Source: Janthinobacterium rivuli
GTDB lineage: Bacteria > Pseudomonadota > Gammaproteobacteria > Burkholderiales > Burkholderiaceae_D
Direction of reading: 5' to 3'
Assembly: GCF_029690045.1 (NCBI RefSeq)
Contig: NZ_CP121464.1
Span: 4,402,001 to 4,466,000 of the forward strand
DNA length: 64,000 bases
The position numbers and the translations under genes were made by a program. Shown piece after piece: positions 38,360-46,808 of this stretch. Below the pieces are notes generated by a model that ran no database searches, was not told the DNA's origin, and worked only from the letters and a program-made list of their open reading frames with translations. Numbering within the stretch: the first letter of the stretch is position 1; every line of letters begins with the position of its first letter.

Positions 38360-41131
38360 ATGCGCGGCGCGAAGGTGCGGCCGGCCTTCCTGGTCGGCAT
38401 CGACCTGGGCACCACCAACACGGTGGTGGCGTATGCGGCGGCTGGCGATGCGCAGGCGGAAATAAACCTGTTCCCCATCGAGCAGCTGGTCGCCCCCGGC
38501 GAAGTGGCTGCACGCCCGCTGCTGCCGTCCTTGCGCTACCACCCTGCCGCCGGCGAACTGGCGGCGGGCGACTTGCAGCTGCCGTGGCCGCAGCAGGACC
38601 CAGCGAGCGTCGACCATGCAGTACTGGGCGCCCTGGCGCGCCAGCTCGGCGCCCAGGTGCCGGGCCGGCTCGTCTCCAGCGCAAAGAGCTGGCTGTCGCA
38701 TGCGAACGTGGACCGCCAGGCGCCCATCCTGCCGTGGGGTGCGGATGCCGACGTGGCCAAGGTGTCGCCCGTGGCGGCCAGCGCCAGCTACCTCGCGTAT
38801 GTAGGCGCCGCGTGGAATCACCGCTTCCCCGATTCTCCGCTCGAAGAGCAGGAACTGGTGCTGACCATTCCCGCCTCGTTCGACGAGGGTGCGCGCGCAC
38901 TCACCCTGGAAGCGGCCCGCATGGCGGGCTTGCCCACCTTGCGATTGGTGGAAGAACCGCAAGCGGCCTTCTACGATTTCCTGCAACGCCGGCGCGCCAC
39001 CCTGCGCGACGACCTGGCCGACACGCGCCGCATTCTGGTATGCGACGTGGGTGGCGGCACCACGGATTTCAGCCTGATCGACGTGGCCTTCGATGGCAAC
39101 GGCGAACCGCAGCTCACGCGCAGCAGCGTGGGCAACCATTTGATACTGGGCGGCGACAATATGGACCTGGCGCTGGCCCACCTGGTGGAAACGCGCATGG
39201 CCGCTGGCAGCGAAGGCGGCATGAAGCTATCGGCCGCGCGTTTGTCGCAGCTGATGGAACGCTGCCGCGCCGCCAAGGAATTGCTGCTGTCGCACGATGC
39301 GCCGGACAGCGCCACCGTCACCCTGCTGGGCGCGGGTTCGCGCCTGATTGGTGGCAGCCGGTCCGCCGACGTCACGCGCGAGGAAGTGACGGCCATGGTG
39401 GTCGACGGCTTCTTCCCGAAGGTGGAACTCACAGAGACAGCGAAAAAAGGCCGCGCCGGCATCGTCGAATTCGGCCTGCCGTATGCGCAGGACGCGGCCA
39501 TCACGCGCCACCTGGCCAGCTTTCTGCAACAGCACCAAGGGGTACTGCCCGATACCCTGCTGCTCAATGGCGGCGTGTTCCGCGCCGACGCGCTGGCGCG
39601 CCGCCTGGCCGACACGCTCGCCCACTGGCGCGACGCTCCGCTCACCATTCTGCATAACGATAATCCCGACGTGGCCGTGGCCCGTGGCGCCGTCGCCTAC
39701 GCGCTGGCCCGCCGTGGCCAGGCACCGCGCATCGGCGGCGGCTCGCCGCGCAGCTACTTCCTCGTGCTGGGCGAGGCGGGCAAGGACAAGCGCGCCGTCT
39801 GCATCCTGCCCCGTGGCAGCGCCAGCGGCGAAGAGATCCGCCTGACGGAGCGCCTGTTCGCGCTGCGCCTGGGCCGGCCCGTGCGCTTCCACCTGGCCAC
39901 GTCCCTCTTTGAGGCGGGCACGCCGCCGCAACTGGGCGAAATCGTCGATCTGGATGCCGGAGAATACTTGCGCCTGCCGCCGCTGGCCAGCGTGCTGCAA
40001 GCGGAAAGCGGTGACAAGCGCGACATCACCGTGCAGCTGGTGACAGTCATGACGGAAGTGGGTACCCTGGAAGTGCATTGCGTGGCAGCAGCGGATGCCG
40101 GCCAGCGCTGGCTGCTGGAATTCCAGCTGCGAGGCGAAGAGGACGTAGCAAGCGAAACGTCCAGCGTATCACCACGCGTGAAAGAAGCCATCGAGAAAAT
40201 CGAGCGCATCTTCGGCGGCAAGGCGCAAAAGGTCGAAACCAAGGAAGTGCGCCAGCTGCGCCAGCACCTGGAACGGGGGCTGGGCGGACGCGAAAGCTGG
40301 GACACGCCGCTCTTGCGCCAGCTGTTCGACGCCCTGCTACAACGCGCGCGTGGCCGGCGCCGCTCCGCCGAACATGAGCGGGTCTGGCTGAACCTGGCCG
40401 GCTACTGTTTGCGGCCCGGCTATGGCGACGCGCTCGACCCGTGGCGCATCGAGCAGCTGTGGGCCCTGTTCGACGCGGGCGTGCAGCACCACAAGGACAA
40501 CCAGGTATGCGCCGAATGGTGGACCCTGTGGCGCCGCGTGGCCGGCGGCTTGAGCACGGAGCAGCAACTGCGCCTGCTCGACGACTTCGCCTTCAACCTG
40601 CAAGCCGATGCGGCCCAGCGCGGCAGCCGCCCCGTCACCCTCGTCAACGGCAGCGATGAAGACATGTTGCGCCTGGGCGCCTCGCTCGAGCGCATCCCCG
40701 GCGCCTACAAGGCCGAAGTGGGCGCCTGGCTGATCAAGCGTCTGCAGAAGGCTGATAAAAAGGGCGAAGTGGCGGACACGAATACCCTGTGGGCGCTGGC
40801 CAGGGTCGGCGCGCGCCAGCCCTTCCACGGCAGCGCGCATGAAGTGGTCGACAGCGCCACCGTGGCCGAATGGCTCACGATGCTGCTGGCGCTGGACTGG
40901 AAAAAGACGGAACCGGCGGCATTTGCCGCCACCCACCTGGCGCGCATGACGGGCGACCGTTCGCGCGACATCGACGACGCGCTGCGCGCCACCGTCCTCG
41001 CCCGCCTGAAAGCCGTCGGCGCCCCGCCCCTGTGGCAGGCGATGGTCAGCGAAGTGACGCAGCTGGACGAAGCGAATACCAAGCGCATGCTGGGCGAGGC
41101 GCTGCCGCCGGGGTTGAAGCTGATCGGGTAA
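38360..41131 (+). CDS. Hsp70-family protein with C-terminal DUF3731, second paralogue
   Basis: A 923-residue protein. The N-terminal 600 residues are an Hsp70-like fold paralogous to the preceding gene (VGIDLGTTNTVVAYA, SAKSWLSHANVDR, VCDVGGGTTDFSLI, LNGGVFRADAL). The last 320 residues form a helical DUF3731-type region (RQLRQHLERGLGGRESWDTP, AEWWTLWRRVAGGLS), absent from ordinary DnaK. The shared SAKSWL..P/A.VDR motif shows that the two arose by duplication. With DUF2760 this forms a conserved three-gene set whose role has not, to my knowledge, been worked out. Confidence 0.9.
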   Translation: MRGAKVRPAFLVGIDLGTTNTVVAYAAAGDAQAEINLFPIEQLVAPGEVAARPLLPSLRYHPAAGELAAGDLQLPWPQQDPASVDHAVLGALARQLGAQVPGRLVSSAKSWLSHANVDRQAPILPWGADADVAKVSPVAASASYLAYVGAAWNHRFPDSPLEEQELVLTIPASFDEGARALTLEAARMAGLPTLRLVEEPQAAFYDFLQRRRATLRDDLADTRRILVCDVGGGTTDFSLIDVAFDGNGEPQLTRSSVGNHLILGGDNMDLALAHLVETRMAAGSEGGMKLSAARLSQLMERCRAAKELLLSHDAPDSATVTLLGAGSRLIGGSRSADVTREEVTAMVVDGFFPKVELTETAKKGRAGIVEFGLPYAQDAAITRHLASFLQQHQGVLPDTLLLNGGVFRADALARRLADTLAHWRDAPLTILHNDNPDVAVARGAVAYALARRGQAPRIGGGSPRSYFLVLGEAGKDKRAVCILPRGSASGEEIRLTERLFALRLGRPVRFHLATSLFEAGTPPQLGEIVDLDAGEYLRLPPLASVLQAESGDKRDITVQLVTVMTEVGTLEVHCVAAADAGQRWLLEFQLRGEEDVASETSSVSPRVKEAIEKIERIFGGKAQKVETKEVRQLRQHLERGLGGRESWDTPLLRQLFDALLQRARGRRRSAEHERVWLNLAGYCLRPGYGDALDPWRIEQLWALFDAGVQHHKDNQVCAEWWTLWRRVAGGLSTEQQLRLLDDFAFNLQADAAQRGSRPVTLVNGSDEDMLRLGASLERIPGAYKAEVGAWLIKRLQKADKKGEVADTNTLWALARVGARQPFHGSAHEVVDSATVAEWLTMLLALDWKKTEPAAFAATHLARMTGDRSRDIDDALRATVLARLKAVGAPPLWQAMVSEVTQLDEANTKRMLGEALPPGLKLIG

Positions 41132-41140
41132 ACACCGTCC

Positions 41141-41175
41141 TTGATTATCAGATTACATGAATCTACAATGTAGAT
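41141..41175 (+). promoter_or_regulatory. mazEF promoter with overlapping operator
   Basis: TTGATT (41141-41146) and TACAAT (41164-41169) with a 17-base spacer form a good sigma-70 promoter. The perfect palindrome ATCTACAATGTAGAT (41161-41175) covers the -10 box, as expected for repression by the MazE-MazF complex. Confidence 0.75.
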
Positions 41176-41189
41176 ACATAGGAGGTCAT

Positions 41190-41441
41190 ATGGAACTATC
41201 GATCCAAAAATGGGGCAATAGCGCGGCCGTGCGCTTGCCAACGGAACTGCTGGGCATGCTGAAGGTGTCGCTGGGCGACAAGCTGGCGGTCGATGTGCGT
41301 CCGGACGGCGTATTCCTGAAAGCCAAGCGCCCTGCCTTCACGCTCGATGATCTGGTTGCCCAATGCGATGTCACGGCGCCAGAACCGGCCGACATGGCGG
41401 CATGGAGCCAGATCAAACCGGCTGGCCGCGAAGCATGGTAA
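41190..41441 (+). CDS. mazE: Antitoxin MazE (AbrB/SpoVT fold)
   Basis: An 83-residue antitoxin. The N-terminal AbrB-type swapped-hairpin DNA-binding segment is clear (IQKWGNSAAVRLPTELL, then VSLGDKLAVDV), followed by an acidic tail (about 50-83) that would wrap around MazF. A perfect GGAGG stands 5 bases before the ATG. It overlaps mazF by 7 bases. It neutralises MazF and, with it, represses the palindromic operator just upstream. Confidence 0.92.
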   Translation: MELSIQKWGNSAAVRLPTELLGMLKVSLGDKLAVDVRPDGVFLKAKRPAFTLDDLVAQCDVTAPEPADMAAWSQIKPAGREAW

Positions 41442-41785
41442 AGCGCGTCCAGTTCGGCCGTGGCGATATCGTGATGGTCAATCTGGAGCCAACGGAAGGC
41501 CGTGAACAGCGCGATGCGTCCCGGCCAGCGCTGGTGCTTTCCACCAGCGCCTTCAACACGCTCGGCGTCGTGCTGGTCGCCCCCATCACGCAAGGCGGCG
41601 ATTTTGCCCGCCACGCGGGCTTTGCCGCGTCATTGAGCGGCAGCGGCACGGCAACGCAGGGGGTGGCGCTGGTCAACCAGATCCGCATGCTCGACCTTGA
41701 AGCACGCGGCGCAAAGCGCATCGAAACCGCGCCTGAATTCGTCGTGGAAGACGCGCTGGCGCGCCTGCGCGCCATTACCGACTAA
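41435..41785 (+). CDS. mazF: Toxin MazF (endoribonuclease)
   Basis: A 116-residue MazF/PemK toxin that cuts mRNA at short sequences. Visible family features are FGRGDIVMVNLEPTEGREQ, the catalytic Arg/Thr region RPALVLSTSAFN, VVLVAPITQGG and VALVNQIRMLDL. The ATG lies inside the mazE stop region (7-base overlap), giving tight coupling. It is full length with no sign of decay. Confidence 0.93.
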   Translation: MVKRVQFGRGDIVMVNLEPTEGREQRDASRPALVLSTSAFNTLGVVLVAPITQGGDFARHAGFAASLSGSGTATQGVALVNQIRMLDLEARGAKRIETAPEFVVEDALARLRAITD

Positions 41786-41802
41786 ATTGACGCCAGTAGC
41801 AT

Positions 41803-41847
41803 GTCGGATTACGCGCTTGCGCGCCTCGGCGGCCCCGCTAATCCGAC
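41803..41847. repeat. REP-like palindromic element, copy 2
   Basis: This is the second 45-bp copy of the element at 8537-8581, with the same GTCGGATTA/TAATCCGAC arms. It lies between convergent mazF and the GFA-family gene and touches the stop codon of the latter. The inner stem reads GCGC-TT-GCGC instead of GCGT-TC-ACGC, a base-pair-preserving change. Confidence 0.8.
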
Positions 41848-42246
41848 CTACCCCTCGCTACGCGCCCCACGATACCGCGGCAAGCCATCGGCCAATCTCA
41901 CCCACTCCAGTTGCGTGTCCGTATAGATATGGCTGTGCGGTGGCAGTTGTTCGGGGTCGTCCAGGCTGCTGGTGGTCAGGCCAACCTCGTCCAGGTCGCG
42001 CGCATCCTCGAACGTCAGCTGCGTGCCGCAGCGGGGGCAAAAACTACGCGTGCAGTGTTCGCTGGACGCGTATGGCGTGGCCTGTCCCCGCAGCCAGCGA
42101 AAGTTCGCCCGTGGCACACTGAACCAGGCGACAAACGGCGCGCCCGACGCGCGGCGGCACATCGAGCAATGGCAGGCCGTTTCATGGAAGGCGCCCGTGC
42201 CCGCTTCGTAGCGCACGTCGCCGCATAAACATCCTCCGCTCAACAT
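41848..42246 (-). CDS. GFA-family (glutathione-dependent formaldehyde-activating enzyme-like) protein
   Basis: A 132-residue zinc protein. The cysteine pattern of the GFA/CENP-V fold is complete: GGCLCGDVRYE, CHCSMCRR and FCPRCGTQL. Gfa itself was proposed to speed glutathione-formaldehyde adduct formation, but most homologues are uncharacterised. The start at 42246 is chosen because GGAGG lies 5 bases upstream; the ATG at 42261 would place that site inside the gene. It is a single gene, convergent with mazF. Confidence 0.87.
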   Translation of the reverse strand: MLSGGCLCGDVRYEAGTGAFHETACHCSMCRRASGAPFVAWFSVPRANFRWLRGQATPYASSEHCTRSFCPRCGTQLTFEDARDLDEVGLTTSSLDDPEQLPPHSHIYTDTQLEWVRLADGLPRYRGARSEG

Positions 42247-42308
42247 GGCATCCTCCTGCAAATGAAAAAGGCGCCCAGTTTAGCGCCGCTGCGGCGCCAC
42301 GGTTTGCG

Positions 42309-43877
42309 CTAGATCAGGGCGATGATCAACAGCAGCACCGCCAGCGGCGCCTGCACCAGCACGATGCCCGGATGCGTGCGGCGCAGCTGGGCCCACACGG
42401 ACAGGCCCGGCACTTCCTCGTGCGGATGGTGGGCTTCGTCGCGCAGCGACATCGCGTGCAGGAACATGCCGGCGATCAGGGGGCCGGGATTGACCCACCA
42501 GCCCTGCTCGAGCAAGCCGCGCGACAGGTAAATGGCCAGCGCGCCGATGGCAAACGGCGAGGCCCACACCAGCGCCAGCATCAGGCGGATGCCATAGAAT
42601 TCCGCCAGGGTGCCCATGCGGTGCAGGCGGCCGAAATCGTGGCCTTCCATGCGCTTGTCGATGGCCAGTTCGGCGCGGCCGTACAGGGTCCACAGACCGC
42701 CGAACAGGCAGCCCAGCAGCACGCCGATGACGATGTCGGCCACGAACACCGCATATTTGTTGACGTCGGCCGTGCCGATGCCCAGCGACGTGTGGGCGGC
42801 CGCATGCAGGTGCAGGCCGGCCTGCTCGCCTTCTGCCGTCGTGTAGCGGTCGCGCACGTCATACGTGCTGCCGATATACACGACGTTCTTGCGCAGCGCG
42901 CCGGCATCCACGCCAGCCTGGCCGTCGCTCAGTTTGACGCGCGTGCGCGTGGGGTTCAGGAATGCCGGCGCCACGGCGGCCGGGTGAAACGGCGCGGTAA
43001 CGGCGTTCTGCTCGGCCGCCGCCTTGGCGTCGCCGCGGATGACGGGTTCGAACGCCCAGCGCGCCAATTCCTTTTCGCTGCCCGTGCGCCGCGCCAGCTG
43101 GCACACGCGGCCGGCCAGCGCCATCACTTCCTTTTGCTCGGACAAGGCGGCCGGCATGGGCTGCTTCTGCTCCTGCTCGTCGGCGCCATGCGCCAGCTCA
43201 AAGGCCACGGCCGCCAGCACGGGGCTTTTCAGCTCGATGCGCGTGACGGCGCCCATGCGTTCGCGGATCCGCGGGCTGGCAAAGTGGATGCCGGCCGCGC
43301 AGCGCGCGCGTATCCACGGCAGGTTCGCGTTGCGGTCCGATTGCTCGGGCAGGATCAGCACCAGTTGCCGGCCATTCGCGGCCAGCCGGTCAAGCAGGCG
43401 GTCCAGCGGCCGCTCGCCCGCCTTGTGCTGTTCATATACGGCCGGCGCCAGGTCCAGGTCGATGGCCAGCACCTTGCTGCCGCGCGCGGCGGCGCTGGCG
43501 ATCAATTGCTCCAGGCGCGTGCGCTCCAGCGGTTCGCGCTCGTCGAAGACCTGTTCGAACGCGGGCTGGTCGATTTCGATGATGCCGGGCCGGTAGGCGG
43601 CGCCCGGGTCCTTGCCCCGGTCCAGCAGCCGCTCCTGCGCCGCGCTGGCCCGCAGCATGGCCGCATCGAGCCATTCGAGCACGTGAAAACCCTCCAGCGC
43701 CAGCATCAACGCGGCGATCAGGCTGGCGCCGATCACGTGGTGCAGCAGATGCGTGCCAGTCAGCTTGAAAGCCGAACCAAGCTGGGCGACCGGCCACAGC
43801 AGGCGCCGCCAGAGTGGCGGGCGCGGTTGATCCGGCTGACTGGTTTCCACGGTGCGTACTCCTTGCGTGCGGCGCAT
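42309..43877 (-). CDS. CHASE2-domain membrane protein without enzymatic output
   Basis: A 522-residue protein. A cytosolic start of about 45 residues is followed by a helix (VIGASLIAALMLALEGFHVL), an extracytoplasmic CHASE2 domain (about 65-345, with IIEIDQPAFEQVF, SKVLAIDLDL, VVYIGSTYDVRDRY and GLHLHAAAHTSL), then two to four membrane helices. CHASE2 normally feeds a kinase, cyclase or phosphatase. Here none follows; the chain ends after the helices. A partner protein or structural role is possible. Confidence 0.85.
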   Translation of the reverse strand: MRRTQGVRTVETSQPDQPRPPLWRRLLWPVAQLGSAFKLTGTHLLHHVIGASLIAALMLALEGFHVLEWLDAAMLRASAAQERLLDRGKDPGAAYRPGIIEIDQPAFEQVFDEREPLERTRLEQLIASAAARGSKVLAIDLDLAPAVYEQHKAGERPLDRLLDRLAANGRQLVLILPEQSDRNANLPWIRARCAAGIHFASPRIRERMGAVTRIELKSPVLAAVAFELAHGADEQEQKQPMPAALSEQKEVMALAGRVCQLARRTGSEKELARWAFEPVIRGDAKAAAEQNAVTAPFHPAAVAPAFLNPTRTRVKLSDGQAGVDAGALRKNVVYIGSTYDVRDRYTTAEGEQAGLHLHAAAHTSLGIGTADVNKYAVFVADIVIGVLLGCLFGGLWTLYGRAELAIDKRMEGHDFGRLHRMGTLAEFYGIRLMLALVWASPFAIGALAIYLSRGLLEQGWWVNPGPLIAGMFLHAMSLRDEAHHPHEEVPGLSVWAQLRRTHPGIVLVQAPLAVLLLIIALI

Positions 43878-43956
43878 GAATTATCACCCAAACAACAAAT
43901 GATGACGAAAGGATAGTGTATTGCAGTTGAGTCCGTTCCGCCGCACGGCTGGCAAG

Positions 43957-45285
43957 CTACTGCGGCTTGGCCAGCAGTAGCTTGCCCAGCGCTTCGAAGG
44001 CCGGCGTGGTGGTCGGGTCGTTGGCCGCGTTGGCCGCCGTCGGCGTGGAGGCGAAACGCACGATCACCATTTCCGCCTTCGGATCGATGTAGATGCGCTG
44101 GCCGTACACGCCGCGCGCCATGTAGGCGCCATGCTCGTTATGCGTGACCCACCACATGTCGCGGTAGCTCCAGCCCTTGAGCAAATCGTAGCCGCCCTTG
44201 GCGAACAGCTGCTTGTCGCCGCCACGGCGGATATCGTCGACGGCCGCCTTGGGCAGTATCTGCTGGCCGTTATAGCGGCCATCGTTGCGCAGCATTTCGC
44301 CGAAGCGCGCCAGGTCGCGCAAGCCCGCATTCAAGCCGCCGCCGGCAAACGGCGTGCCCGTCGAATCGACCGTCATGTAGGCATCCTGCTCGGCGCCCAG
44401 CTTTTGCCAGACATGCTCGGACAGGTATTCGTTGACGCTCTGCCCCGTGACGCGGGCGATGATCCAGCCCAGCACGTCGGAGTTGACCGTACGGTAGCCG
44501 AAGCCCTCGCCATGCCTGCCCTCGTGCCGCACCGTCTGCAGGTACTCGAAATAGCTGCGCGGTCCCGTGTAATCCTTCGGCTTGGGCAGCGGGCTGCCGG
44601 CCGCCGCGTGCTGCCACACTTCCGCTTTCGGGTCGGCGTAATCTTCGCTGAATTGCAGGCCCGTGGTCATGTCGAGCACCTGGCGCACGGTGGCGTCGCC
44701 AAACGCGGACTTCGCCAGCTCCGGCACGTACTCGGCCACTTTCTTGCCGGGATCGAGCTTGCCTTCGGCCACCAGGGCCGCGCCGATGGTGCCCATCACG
44801 GACTTCGTCACGGACATGGCGCCATGCTGGCCGCCCTCCTTCAACACGCCGAAATAGCGCTCATACACGATGCGGCCCCGGTGCAGCACGACGATGCCGT
44901 CCGTGTAATTGGCGCCCAGCGACTGCTCCCAGGTCATCGTCTCCTTCGCGCCCAGCGGGGTAAAGCGCAGGCTGTCGATATCGTTGCGCAGTGCGCGCGG
45001 CAAGGGCACGGGCGCTTTCAAGCCGCGCGCCACCGCCACCGTCGGCATCAACTGGCGGAAGTGCGACACGCTCCAGCGCAGCTGGGGGAAATTGAAATAG
45101 CTGCCATCGTCGAAGCGGATGATCTTATCGGCCGGCGGCGGCGCGCCCACCATCCATTGCAATGCAGCCGGGTCGCTGGCGGCGGCCGACAGCGGCGCCG
45201 TTGTCTCTGCCGCATGGGCGCCGGCGGCCAGCGCCAGGCAGGCGGCGGCCAGGGCCAGGCGACGGATGGGTGGCAATGTCTTCAT
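43957..45285 (-). CDS. Secreted serine hydrolase, class C beta-lactamase-like
   Basis: A 442-residue protein with a signal peptide (LALAAACLALAAGAHA). The SxxK motif appears as MSVTKSVMGTIGAAL, with the partner tyrosine in GYRTVNSDVLGW and a glycine-rich ending near RGVYGQRIYIDP. This is the layout of 6-aminohexanoate-dimer hydrolase and esterase EstB relatives rather than of true beta-lactamases. The substrate is unknown. AGGAG lies 6 bases before the ATG. It is divergent from the AcoR-like regulator gene. Confidence 0.87.
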   Translation of the reverse strand: MKTLPPIRRLALAAACLALAAGAHAAETTAPLSAAASDPAALQWMVGAPPPADKIIRFDDGSYFNFPQLRWSVSHFRQLMPTVAVARGLKAPVPLPRALRNDIDSLRFTPLGAKETMTWEQSLGANYTDGIVVLHRGRIVYERYFGVLKEGGQHGAMSVTKSVMGTIGAALVAEGKLDPGKKVAEYVPELAKSAFGDATVRQVLDMTTGLQFSEDYADPKAEVWQHAAAGSPLPKPKDYTGPRSYFEYLQTVRHEGRHGEGFGYRTVNSDVLGWIIARVTGQSVNEYLSEHVWQKLGAEQDAYMTVDSTGTPFAGGGLNAGLRDLARFGEMLRNDGRYNGQQILPKAAVDDIRRGGDKQLFAKGGYDLLKGWSYRDMWWVTHNEHGAYMARGVYGQRIYIDPKAEMVIVRFASTPTAANAANDPTTTPAFEALGKLLLAKPQ

Positions 45286-45397
45286 GCATATCTCCTGTCA
45301 TGGCTGACGCCGGCAACGGCGCTCGCTTCATGCGATGCATGCTAACAGAGAAACTTTTTATCTTGTCCTGCGGCATCCTATTGTGCGGGCCACGCGC

Positions 45398-45413
45398 TGA
45401 GACTAACGTCTCA
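45398..45413. promoter_or_regulatory. Palindrome TGAGAC-N4-GTCTCA upstream of the regulator gene
   Basis: A perfect 6-4-6 inverted repeat centred about 117 bases before the regulator start. The same motif precedes the monooxygenase gene (46680-46695) at nearly the same distance, with similar following sequence (CATGCTGC..CGCA). It is a likely binding site for the Fis-type helix-turn-helix of the regulator. Confidence 0.7.
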
Positions 45414-45522
45414 CGCGCGCGCCATGCTGCAGCGCAGGATGCGCGACCCGGCGCTTCGTGCTAAAAACGGGGCGACAAGCAAAACACCATAAAAACCAGA
45501 TACCGAGACACTGGAGAGCACC

Positions 45523-46665
45523 ATGCCCTACGTCCGCCAGACCAGCCATATCGACCGCGTGCGCGACCTGATCGCCGGTCGTATCGTCAATCCGGGGGCC
45601 GACACCGCCCGACTGGCCTCGTCCTACCGGCGCTCGCTGGACGACTACCGGCTCGATCCCGCCTCGACGACAGGGCCGCGCATCCTGACGGGCGCCGAAC
45701 TGCGCGCCATCCAGCAGTCCGAGGAAGATTTTTTGCGCTCCACGGGCCAGTGCCTGCCGCGCCTGCACGCCATGGTGCGCGAAGCGGGCTACTGCGTCAT
45801 CCTCGCCAATGCGCGCGGCGTGACGATCGACTACGTGGTCGACACGGACCAGCGCAAGGATTTCAAGAAGGCGGGCCTGTACCCCGGTTCGTGCTGGTCG
45901 GAAGAAGAGGAAGGCACATGCGGCATCGCCTCCGTGCTGCTCGACCATGAAGCCATCACCGTGCACAAGACGGACCATTTTCGCGCCGCGTTCACGGGCC
46001 TGACCTGCAGCGCGGCGCCGATTTTTTCGCCGCACGGCGACTTGATCGGCGTGCTCGATGCGTCGGCCTTGAACTCGCCCGACGCGCGCGACAGCCAGCG
46101 CCTGGTGAAACAACTGGTGCGGCAAGGCGCGACCCTGATCGAGGACGGTTTTTTTCTCAAATCCTACAGCCATTGCTGCATCCTGCTGGCGCACCGCAAC
46201 CGCCACTTCGTGGAAGTGCAGCCGGAGATGCTGCTGGCCATCGACGAGCATGGCGACATCGTCGCCGCCAACCGCTGCGCGCGCGACGTCATCACGGGCC
46301 TGGATAGCCTGCCGCGTCCTGTCGGCGACGTGCTGGAAGTGCGCGCCGAGCGGCTGTTCGATGCACGCGCGGGACACAATCTGCTGTCCTTGCGGCTGGC
46401 CGGCGGCAGCACCTGGCTGCACGCCCGCGTGCGCGCGCCGCTGCGCCCGGCCAAGGCGCGTGCGCGCGCCACCCGTGAGGCGACCGTCGCGCCCAATGTG
46501 CTGGAATACACGGCGCCGGAACTGGCCGAACGCACGCGCATCGTCCACGCCATGAACGCCGCCAAATGGCGCCCGCTGCAGGCAGCCGCCATGCTCGGCA
46601 TCTCGCGTGCCACCCTGTACCGGCGCCTCAAGCAGCTGCACATCGTGGCGCCGCACCGGCAATGA
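45523..46665 (+). CDS. AcoR-like transcriptional regulator lacking the AAA+ domain
   Basis: A 380-residue regulator. Residues about 60-210 form a GAF-type sensor (GYCVILANARGVTIDYVV, SEEEEGTCGIASVL, TCSAAPIFSPHGDLIGVLD), very like AcoR-type sigma-54 activators. A PAS-like stretch (about 235-310) follows, and the chain ends with a Fis-type helix-turn-helix (AAKWRPLQAAAMLGISRATL, YRRLKQL). The central AAA+ ATPase (GAFTGA motif) is absent, so it cannot remodel sigma-54 holoenzyme and must work as a simple activator or repressor. GGAGAG precedes the ATG. It is followed by a monooxygenase gene with the same upstream palindrome. Confidence 0.85.
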   Translation: MPYVRQTSHIDRVRDLIAGRIVNPGADTARLASSYRRSLDDYRLDPASTTGPRILTGAELRAIQQSEEDFLRSTGQCLPRLHAMVREAGYCVILANARGVTIDYVVDTDQRKDFKKAGLYPGSCWSEEEEGTCGIASVLLDHEAITVHKTDHFRAAFTGLTCSAAPIFSPHGDLIGVLDASALNSPDARDSQRLVKQLVRQGATLIEDGFFLKSYSHCCILLAHRNRHFVEVQPEMLLAIDEHGDIVAANRCARDVITGLDSLPRPVGDVLEVRAERLFDARAGHNLLSLRLAGGSTWLHARVRAPLRPAKARARATREATVAPNVLEYTAPELAERTRIVHAMNAAKWRPLQAAAMLGISRATLYRRLKQLHIVAPHRQ

Positions 46666-46679
46666 TGCGCCAAACGCGC

Positions 46680-46695
46680 TGAGACTTCCGTCTCA
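46680..46695. promoter_or_regulatory. Palindrome TGAGAC-N4-GTCTCA upstream of the monooxygenase gene
   Basis: The second copy of the motif at 45398-45413. It is centred about 121 bases before the monooxygenase start codon and 22 bases after the regulator stop. Conserved spacing and flanks suggest that both genes answer to the same regulator. Confidence 0.7.
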
Positions 46696-46808
46696 ATAGC
46701 CGTCATGCTGCGCTGCGCAATGCGGCGCCGGAACGCCAGTGTTACAACATCGTCAGCGGCAACACAGCCGCATCCCATCATAAAGTCAGCAGACTTGGAG
46801 GAGACACG

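Noticed and set aside
45414..45522. Sigma-54 promoter before the AcoR-like regulator
   Set aside because: GG and GC pairs occur but with 8 or 9 bases between them instead of 10. The regulator also lacks the AAA+ domain.
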